DNA from: an uncultured Senegalimassilia sp.
GTDB taxonomy: Bacteria > Actinomycetota > Coriobacteriia > Coriobacteriales > Eggerthellaceae
Direction of reading: 5' to 3'
Assembly (NCBI GenBank): GCA_934661765.1
Contig: CAKUJT010000004.1
Location: 1 to 59,951, forward strand
Length of the DNA stretch: 59,951 bases
The position numbers and the translations under genes are program-made. Of the stretch, positions 52,201 through 57,276 are shown in pieces; the stretch's first letter is position 1, and each line of letters starts with the position of its first letter. The notes under the pieces were generated by a model. It had not been told where the DNA came from. It did no database searches and saw nothing but the letters and a program-made list of their open reading frames with translations.

Positions 52201-53422
52201 CATATTTAGGGGTGTTATTAAACTTATAAGTAATGATCAGCGTATTCCCTGTTTCCTGTCTGGTCACAGATTTATTGCTGCCATCCTTATTTTTATAGAT
52301 ATATCCCGGGACACTGGCTTCTTCGATCTTCCAGTTTGCAGAAAAGTTGGCTTTTGCTTTTGCCGCTACCTCTTCCGCCTTTTTCTTGGCTTCCTTTTTT
52401 GCCGCTGCCTGTGCCAGGGACTTATTCGGATAATATCCTTTCTCTTTCCAAGCCGCTTTTTGTTTTTTCGTTAATTTATCCCAGTTTTTCACATAGTTTT
52501 TCGTACTGCTTTTTTTAGCGGTAAATTTCCTTGTGATACTTGCAGATGCTTTTCCGTTTTTATCTGTTGTCAGCTTATCCGTGCCGACCGTGAGCGTCTT
52601 TCCATCCACATCTTTTGTGGTTGCCTTGAACTTAGCTCCCTGTACGGGTTTTGTTGTGGCAGCATCCTGTTTATATACTTCTACGGATACCTTTTTCTCT
52701 ACATCCCCTGATGCAGAAGCTGTTACTGAATCGGATTCTACAGGAGTCTTTACCCATCGGAAATACGGCTGATGAATACATTTGTTGCCTTCTTTACAAT
52801 CGGTCTTACGGTAGATGACCACATAGCCTTCCACTTTTCGTTTTTTTACCGTATCATACAATGGTTTTACCTTTTTCGTATAATTCCAGCCTTTGTGGGA
52901 AGCCATCTGCTGTAAAGCCTTCTCTGCATCCTTTCCCATACTCTCTGCCCAGACATAGGTCTGGATAAAGTAGGATTCCAGTGTAGAAGCATTCTTTGGC
53001 CCGATATCTTCATAAAACCAGCATAAACCCTTTGCGATCTTCTGTACATTATGCATAAAATACGCCTTTGAGTCTGCTACATCCGTCCAGCTTGTGGCAA
53101 GCACGACCTTTTTTGTATAGGTATCGCCCGGATGTCCCCGCCCAAGAGAATAACCACAGATGACCCTCCGGTTCCCATCATCTTTATCATCCATGATAAA
53201 TTTACGGAAAGGGGTGGTTGATTTATGTCCGAGCAGTTCGATCTCGACTGGACCCATATCTTCATTCGAATGCAGTTTGTTTCCCTTTTCGGTATAGTCC
53301 TTTATCGTATCTGCCTGCACCTGCACAGTGTTAAATATCCCGGTGTTGGCAAGATCACAGAACACAAACGCAAAAACAAAAAGGAAAATAAAGAGTCTTT
53401 GTATCCTTTTCTTAAATTTCAA
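46229..53422 (-). CDS. Giant thioester-domain pilus tip adhesin (Cna-B repeats, sortase anchored)
   Basis: A 2397-residue cell-wall-anchored adhesin. A signal peptide (1-37) is followed by a thioester domain with Cys89 (RRVICGYSLG) and Gln154 (FIQTYVW), the residues that form the Cys-Gln thioester for covalent binding to host ligands. Many SpaA/Cna-B isopeptide domains follow (YVKETQAPAGF, YKVKETKAPAGYLP, YLITETKTLPGYTLL). A BspA/DUF285 block (MFYKCQALKSVIFFHVD, DLSNWVTGSLNSTVEMFANS) sits near the middle. The sorting signal is VPMTG, then a membrane segment and KKRKKPAK. It starts with TTG at 53422 behind GGGAGGAAC. It is downstream of the pilin and sortase genes, separated from them by an IscB insertion. 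Confidence 0.93.
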   Translation of the reverse strand: MKFKKRIQRLFIFLFVFAFVFCDLANTGIFNTVQVQADTIKDYTEKGNKLHSNEDMGPVEIELLGHKSTTPFRKFIMDDKDDGNRRVICGYSLGRGHPGDTYTKKVVLATSWTDVADSKAYFMHNVQKIAKGLCWFYEDIGPKNASTLESYFIQTYVWAESMGKDAEKALQQMASHKGWNYTKKVKPLYDTVKKRKVEGYVVIYRKTDCKEGNKCIHQPYFRWVKTPVESDSVTASASGDVEKKVSVEVYKQDAATTKPVQGAKFKATTKDVDGKTLTVGTDKLTTDKNGKASASITRKFTAKKSSTKNYVKNWDKLTKKQKAAWKEKGYYPNKSLAQAAAKKEAKKKAEEVAAKAKANFSANWKIEEASVPGYIYKNKDGSNKSVTRQETGNTLIITYKFNNTPKYGKIKLYKACEDSYSTEYDLSGAVYEVHKGSETGTVVSSITISKNKEDGKDVYSGVSGSLTAGDYYVKETQAPAGFEKDSKVYHFRLEDTGGTTKTLTAKNTNGNTITSLTSTETAKKGTVRLTKYLKDLVDNTGTVPEEGVEFTLKASSKLKGDSPYTGGVSKTTDKNGNASWSDVPYGYYTLEMTGKDLPKNITTVGPFSLHVEDDTEANKNDQYSGKNITLGKTPDTGETVDEKLSCSVAVHKMTSKTEVNGTKVFHPEAEAEFCVYDTAGKQVVAPFTTDKNGYGKSGGIEKAGTYVLKQLKGTASYKFMPDKEFEVKDKDLGKDGGEIKLFDYTVENSYQGDRIFLDKYKVAFNKETGKYEQENKQAEPKAAFTVLNVSGIHSDDVKDLKKNGEGWTEEERDAFLKKYKNAILAEMETDENGRACADIDCIEDGEGRMHSAIGKDGFVILQTKGTEGYYLNKPLFSAEMDTKENDGSVQWTGSQDNLEITKYALARFVKKKTTGEGTTEPEAGAEFKVRKNDDTYLEDPDGNTIVCTADKNGVVYVPWLLNGVYTLEQTKGSSLHEKLSESTDANAVFAVNENALVFEKKEMSAFLETKNEGSLTEAQKKQVVVVGDDKGQFTDAELPVKVTLQKTSTFTGVLLKDTEFTLYKKEAGNWKEVGKYYTGDGEEGTELGKVTIHGLSFGTYKVKETKAPAGYLPSEYDQKVGSDDPDFQWQEKEFVIDASHVVKEDDGELAYRENIDMADSAVLKFRDTPIFGKIRINKTGNVLIDYTKSTDDFAYNTSGIGGATYALYAAEDIYDDAGNLIWRKDTKICQADTDADGYASFKNNTVDYTDDFFMGRYYIKETKAPAGFDLDTQTHEVTLTWDAGAKKLEMEDWQPDVTEYKEQESHGDYFLCTGEQLNPYIINAKKVIFTYEKAPKNAKAVYDVSSDRVGTKDNPTIADANSTVVLWEDPVESGTFYISTQTTANEVIFNKISSDMFYKCQALKSVIFFHVDTSYMVYADRMFAYDTSLKKLDLSNWVTGSLNSTVEMFANSGVLEKVYIGDTEQKVIGDEEPVATGIHTTPRQAKYLYTDPAQEEEDTLQTRKFTADSFNYALCYSDGEAESITITDEDIASIHPEYPDQMGKLTVTIRLKPDSRYYAQAKDGGEENGVLKVTVDVVDPASLKLDPVVDEHPEASVDVEDTQKSVALSILKIDADKKGTADEERAGLEATFEVYAATDLKNYNGDTIIKEGERIQTIKSIDKDTDDGGRAGTDSLPTGYYAVDPNASYLYKVVETVPPKGYALYPDEKKNTAYIPNLDYLNANSETILSTIKKANADTISATYSLSENTYTFALTFTDIKAPTITKNWGERRTEGYVEETDRPESLTIHMYTDKGKTDLYKTITLTKEKKWIYAFDHDIDLTKYYYEEEVPDDAVWKINDQEYKDGYFKDGATNCVTFYNWSKEHPEYVIPSVTKYWEDNENAPQKRPDKIDVTLLQNGMVIRHETLSESNNWTFTVAEKDALPKYDDVGQEYVYTWEEDLSTLPKEYEQTNTKTTTSSNGQYTYIHTDITNTYAQYTSAEISKLWDDESDLYKLRPASVTVHLLANGKQVNKLTLESNETGKTKTTDITDGNIVLSKDNKWSAKAVNLPKYDGKKKIEYTWKEEEVPDYELTSNLTVTKDAETVTEKTETTMTNKLIPSSGSVAVSKLIPVSSLDIRHGDIDFTFTIKGKTIHNKEYTDKKTVTFTKDIAATQDNVVTIDGKAYVKLSVSFAGLDWGEYKITESGSESRYQFNKISGLVNATTGKEKDGTPYVAFTVDKTHQEFSGTFENVTIPGSIKIVKHGKSKKDKLKGVTFKIEKILAGNKTKLVDTKETDEDGQILFEALEPGDYLITETKTLPGYTLLKAPFKATIPMAMTAKEAAEQKADTTKATYDKANALYYFYDLTYDVDNEAIPSVPMTGAFDNWKTFVPIILAMALFIGVGVYQMKKRKKPAK

Positions 53423-53442
53423 AATAAGTTCCTCCCTTCATA

Positions 53443-53515
53443 GTGATCCCCAGCTGGTATCTTTTCGGAAACTGTCCGTTTTTATAAGAGACCCAGCTGG
53501 CAGGATAGTTGCTTT
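53443..53515 (-). promoter_or_regulatory. Hairpin leader before the tip adhesin gene
   Basis: CCAGCTGG occurs twice (around 53450 and 53510), giving an 8-base stem around a loop with CGGACAGTTTCCG, a smaller hairpin. The 3' copy is followed by GGATC and the ribosome-binding site. It resembles the ends of the structured leader elements and the sortase leader pseudoknot. Confidence 0.45.
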
Positions 53516-53602
53516 GTTGATTTAATATGTATTATCAAATTGGTGCGTAAAACCTCGGCCGACAAAATCGCCCGTGGTATATAAGCACCACTAATGTATA
53601 AA

Positions 53603-54820
53603 CTAACTTACATATACAAGCCCTGTGTTCTGTTGTACAATCGTACACTTCGATGCAGTGAAATTTTGATTCCCACATCCGAGCATACGGTACTGTTTCC
53701 CACCAGAAGATCGACCACTCAGTATATACCGTTTTCCCTGATAAAGTATCACAGCTCCCGGAAGTACTCTCGTTAAATCGTTGTAAGAACGCTGAGATTT
53801 CTTTACTGTGAGTTTAGATAAAAGCTCTGGGTTTTTCTCTGTATACTCTTCCAGAGAATCTGTTTTCTGTTCGAAACGCTTATGCCGATTCTTACAAACG
53901 ACCTTCTTTCCAAGATAATATGTCCGTTCCGTCTGCCGTTTGATACGGGCACGGTCATGTCTGCGGTACTGGACAATCTCATGCGTCTCTTCCGGCAGTT
54001 CCACTTTAGGTTCTGGCAGAATACTTGCAGCGATACAATAAGCATCTACGCTATGATTTTTTGCAAGACTGTGTTTTTCACGGAATAGTTTTGTATTCCA
54101 TCCGTTTGTTCCATAAGTGTGCCCCGGGAACATCTGCTCAAACTCCATAAACAGAAATGGGATTACCTGATTTAAGACAGAAATTCCGCCGTATTTCTTG
54201 TTAATCCCATCCTTCTTGTACTTCAGTCTATTCGAAGCTTCCTGTGAAGTATGTACTAATCTGTGGCAGCCGACACAAAGCCCTGCGATGTTTTCGGCTG
54301 TATCACTTCCCCGGTGTCTCCTTGGTACGATGTGATGGTAATGTTTGATAGGCTGTTTTCCACAAAAGAGACAGTGCCCATCCTGCTGGATAGAGACAGC
54401 CTCTTTTATCCCGTCTGTCCCAAACAGCGGACCATGCTGAAAATCAATCTCACACTTTTTTACATTTGGTTGATCCAGCTGCATAAAAGCAAACCGATTA
54501 ACTTCCATGACAACATCCGTGATAGGAAGTATCTGACACATGCGTTTTAATAGGTTCACATGAGTCCGTAACAGTTGTGTCACCGTTGGTGTCAGCCATC
54601 CTTCCGGACGCAGACGGTTGTTAAAACGACTTTCGGTATTAATGATGTCTTTGACTTCAAGTGGCTTTTCACAGCCCGGGAGTATCCGGTCCAGTGGTTT
54701 TGTACTTGTTGTCCCATGACATTTTGCCAGCCCAGACTTTAACATCCGGCGGACTTTCCCATAACGGGTAGTCGGCATTAATGGTTTTCCTTCCTTGTCT
54801 AATACATAAACATAGTTCAT
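53603..54820 (-). CDS. iscB: IscB-like protein lacking the RuvC-I segment
   Basis: A 405-residue IscB relative. The N-terminal PLMPTTRYGKVRRMLKSGLA domain is present, but it passes directly into KCHGTTSTKPLDRILPGCEK. The GxDxG RuvC-I strand and most of the Arg-rich bridge helix that should lie between are missing (about 90-100 residues). RuvC-II (DVVMEVNRFAF), HNH with zinc cysteines (CLFCGKQ, YHHIVPR, LCVGCHR) and RuvC-III (HSVDAYCIA) remain. The reading frame is open throughout, so it might act as an HNH-only nickase or a binding protein, or be an early decayed copy. Confidence 0.85.
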   Translation of the reverse strand: MNYVYVLDKEGKPLMPTTRYGKVRRMLKSGLAKCHGTTSTKPLDRILPGCEKPLEVKDIINTESRFNNRLRPEGWLTPTVTQLLRTHVNLLKRMCQILPITDVVMEVNRFAFMQLDQPNVKKCEIDFQHGPLFGTDGIKEAVSIQQDGHCLFCGKQPIKHYHHIVPRRHRGSDTAENIAGLCVGCHRLVHTSQEASNRLKYKKDGINKKYGGISVLNQVIPFLFMEFEQMFPGHTYGTNGWNTKLFREKHSLAKNHSVDAYCIAASILPEPKVELPEETHEIVQYRRHDRARIKRQTERTYYLGKKVVCKNRHKRFEQKTDSLEEYTEKNPELLSKLTVKKSQRSYNDLTRVLPGAVILYQGKRYILSGRSSGGKQYRMLGCGNQNFTASKCTIVQQNTGLVYVS

Positions 54821-54955
54821 AAGTTACTCCTTTACGGTAAGTCAGGATTTTGGATTTCTCCTCCACCCTGTTGTGTTTCCATAGCATAGGCACACCTATA
54901 GCCGGAGCTCCAGGCTTGGAATCACCTGAAGGCGATCGGTATGTCGCTGCTCTGC
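54821..54955 (-). ncRNA. Omega RNA region of the RuvC-I-deleted iscB
   Basis: Structured stretch between the left end and the gene: GCGACATACCGATCGCC, TTCAGGTGATTCCAAGCCTGG, GCTATAGGTGTGCCTATGC and CAGGGTGGAGGAGAAATCC are hairpin-forming. The guide would lie upstream of the left end, within the 3' end of the structured element copy d. Confidence 0.55.
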
Positions 54956-54982
54956 TCATAAACTCTTTGTAACTTCCGTCTT

Positions 54983-55250
54983 GTTTTAATCCCCAGCCGG
55001 TATCCTCGCGAAGGCTGATTGCCGAGCAAAATCCGGCTGTGCTTACTTCTTGTCAATAGGGGATACCGTTTTCTCTCCGCCCACTACTGACGCTAGGCTA
55101 ACTATACAATTCATCTCGCTACCTACATTTCATTTAGAGGTTAGGAGAATCCTTGTTTTTCTTATAAAACTACCTCCTTCCTAAAACAGATATTTCATAT
55201 ATATCATTTTTTAGAAGAGGAACATTTTTATAAGAAAAATTTATTTGTTA
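54983..55250 (-). repeat. Structured leader RNA element, copy d
   Basis: Full copy with the TTCTTATAAAAATG box, promoter half (ATGATATATATGAAAT), GGTTAG hairpin, GTCAGTAGTGGGC hairpin, a 7-base stem CAGCCGG/CCGGCTG enclosing CCT-TCGCG-AGG, and the end GGGGATTAAAAC. The iscB insertion lies just after it, so its original downstream gene may have been the tip adhesin. Confidence 0.58.
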
Positions 55251-55344
55251 AAGCTTTTTAGGGCGTAAGCCCCTCCAAGCCCCAGACCGACGAAGTCGCT
55301 CGGGGTTCATGACTTTCCGGTATCAGCAGGAAAGACCCTGCAGT

Positions 55345-56235
55345 TTACCTCTTTTTATGTCCTTTCAGAAAAGAACGTGCCATCTGTAAGAGCATGACAA
55401 AGATGCAGAATACGATGAAAGCTCCGGCTGCCTGTTTGATCGTGTCTTCTTTTTTGATCTCCGGTTCGGAGGATTCGTAAAGGATCGTGGCATCTTTTGT
55501 TTCCACGACTGCTTTTTTCTTTTTTACCGGTCTTTTTGAGGTATCCCGCTCACAAAAGACCAGATAACGGTACCGTCCATGGCTGCGGTATGGATGGCAG
55601 GTGAGCAGTGTGATCATATCTTTTCCGGGCTGGATCTTTACCTCATCACTGTCGTTTGGGTAAACGATCTTGATACGTTTTACGATATAGGTGAGCTTTT
55701 CCCATTGGTTTTTGATATAAACTTTATCACCGATCTGTAGTTTTTCGATCTCCCGGAAATAAGGTGATCCCTGATACCCCCTGTGTCCGGCAATCACAGA
55801 ATTTGTGTTGTTCCCACCGATCGGCAGAGAGGTATTGCCTAAGACTGTCGCTCCCTTTGCCATGTTTTCTTTGGTTGCCCGGACATAGAGTGGCAGCTGT
55901 ACATCCATCGCCGGGATCCTGATATATCCGCACCGCTCTTCTTTAAAACCATTAAGAGGAATAGGGAACCAGGTATAGGAAAAAGCATCCTTAAAATCTT
56001 TTTGTCCATTTTTATAGATATCTTCGTTATATTTCTTTATTGACTGGTAAAATGGATCGGATTCTTTTTTCTTCTTTTGTTCTTTATTCTGCTTATAAGC
56101 GGTATCTACTTCTTTTTTGTAAAAGATCGTCTCCAGATGTATCTTCTCTGATCTTACTGCGGGATAGAGGCTCATCCCTATCCCAAGCACGAGCAGGCAT
56201 ACACTAAAAAGAGACCGAAAAACTTTTTTCAGCAT
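55345..56235 (-). CDS. Class C-like sortase 2 (pilus assembly)
   Basis: A 296-residue transpeptidase that links pilins by isopeptide bonds. N- and C-terminal membrane segments flank the catalytic domain. His is in VIAGHRGY, Cys in LLTCHPYRS, Arg in GRYRYLVF. SDPFYQS in the N-terminal region resembles the lid motif of class C sortases. The start at 56235 behind ATAGGAGG is preferred over 56271. It follows the first sortase by ten bases. Two different sortases suggest separate roles in polymerisation and tip or base attachment. Confidence 0.88.
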   Translation of the reverse strand: MLKKVFRSLFSVCLLVLGIGMSLYPAVRSEKIHLETIFYKKEVDTAYKQNKEQKKKKESDPFYQSIKKYNEDIYKNGQKDFKDAFSYTWFPIPLNGFKEERCGYIRIPAMDVQLPLYVRATKENMAKGATVLGNTSLPIGGNNTNSVIAGHRGYQGSPYFREIEKLQIGDKVYIKNQWEKLTYIVKRIKIVYPNDSDEVKIQPGKDMITLLTCHPYRSHGRYRYLVFCERDTSKRPVKKKKAVVETKDATILYESSEPEIKKEDTIKQAAGAFIVFCIFVMLLQMARSFLKGHKKR

Positions 56236-56245
56236 GAAAAGCCTC

Positions 56246-57094
56246 CTATCGTTTTTGTAACCTCTTTCCAAGAAAAGAGATTAGGAACAGGACAACACTT
56301 GTGATGCCGATCCCTAACAGGATCGCTTTCAGATAAGTACGCATCCACTGAGAATGTCCTGGTTTTTTCTTTGCTTTTTCCTTTTCATAATCCTTTGGTG
56401 AGTATTTTGTTCGTTTACCCCGGACTAAGAGACGGTGGGTATTTTGTCCATAGGGTGTACATGTGACTAATGTAACAAGGTCTTGTCCATCTACGATATT
56501 TAATTTACTCGTATCTTCCGGGAGGACTACATCGATCCGGCAGACCTCATAAGCGAATATCTTATCCAATGTATGGATATAGAACTGATCTCCCTTTTTC
56601 AGCTCTGTAAGGTCTGTAAAGAGTTTTGCTTTGTTTAGCCCTGTATGCCCGGTAAAGACGGCATGCGTACTTTTCCCACCGACAGGAAGGGATGTCCCCT
56701 CCAGATGCCCGACTCCTTTTTCGAGGACACTGTCGGATGTCCCATGGTATACCGGCAGGTCCACATCGATCGATGGGATTTCCAGTGAGCACATGACACC
56801 ACTGTTGTCCAGATTTAAGAGCTGGTAGTATTCTTTTTCACTGATCCCGCCATCACTGCTTCCGGCAAAAGGGTCCGTGAGGACAACATGGGAGGAGGCT
56901 AGTTTTTCATTATATCTTCTTGCTCTTTCCAGTATCTCTTCCCGTTCTTTCTTATCTGTATTTTTTACTTTGTCCTCATAGGTACTGATCGTGGACCTTG
57001 CCGCATGTTCGTTGATATAATTTGCGACCCAGGGATATGCGAGCAGTGCAACTCCTATAAGGATAATAAGTACCTGTATTATCTTTTTTTTCAT
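56246..57094 (-). CDS. Class C sortase 1 (pilin polymerase)
   Basis: A 282-residue class C sortase: N-terminal membrane segment, DPF lid motif (VVLTDPFAGS), His in AVFTGHTGL, Cys in VTLVTCTPYGQ, Arg in HRLLVRGKR, and a C-terminal membrane segment. It would polymerise the backbone pilin (57277-59781) through the pilin-motif lysine. It begins 182 bases after the pilin gene, with a terminator hairpin and a pseudoknot leader in between. Confidence 0.92.
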   Translation of the reverse strand: MKKKIIQVLIILIGVALLAYPWVANYINEHAARSTISTYEDKVKNTDKKEREEILERARRYNEKLASSHVVLTDPFAGSSDGGISEKEYYQLLNLDNSGVMCSLEIPSIDVDLPVYHGTSDSVLEKGVGHLEGTSLPVGGKSTHAVFTGHTGLNKAKLFTDLTELKKGDQFYIHTLDKIFAYEVCRIDVVLPEDTSKLNIVDGQDLVTLVTCTPYGQNTHRLLVRGKRTKYSPKDYEKEKAKKKPGHSQWMRTYLKAILLGIGITSVVLFLISFLGKRLQKR

Positions 57095-57122
57095 GAATTT
57101 GATATCCTCGGTTGATATTTTT

Positions 57123-57159
57123 CATCCCCAGCTGGTGTTTCGCGGGGATGAGGCACCAG
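57123..57159 (-). promoter_or_regulatory. H-type pseudoknot in the sortase leader
   Basis: Four segments fit an H-type pseudoknot on the minus strand: CTGGTG (57154-57159) pairs with CACCAG (57132-57137), and CATCCCC (57144-57150) pairs with GGGGATG (57123-57129), interleaved. Both stems are perfect. It ends about 25 bases before the sortase 1 start codon, so it could control translation or mRNA stability. Confidence 0.6.
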
Positions 57160-57204
57160 TCTTGAGTGCTATTTTTAGAAAAAAGACCGTTTTCTGTAAA
57201 AAAA

Positions 57205-57245
57205 TTGGCTGTAAAAAACGGGGAAGGGAATACCCTCCCCTGTCC
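57205..57245 (-). terminator. Partial terminator between pilin and sortase genes
   Basis: GGGGAGGG-TATT-CCCTTCCCC followed by GTTTTTT on the minus strand. It probably limits read-through, so that the structural pilin is made in excess over the sortases. Confidence 0.7.
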
Positions 57246-57276
57246 CCGGTCAGTTTTATCAAAAGTTTACCTGTTA

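Larger units (their letters stand above)
53540..54955 (-). mobile_element. IscB-type insertion in the pilus operon
   Basis: Left end directly 3' of TTTATGA (ATGA at 54956-54959, the known HEARO target), omega RNA at 54821-54955, the iscB-like gene, then a right end with GGGCGATTTTGTCGGCCGAGG (near 53550-53575). It splits the sortase genes from the tip adhesin gene. No tnpA. Confidence 0.7.
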
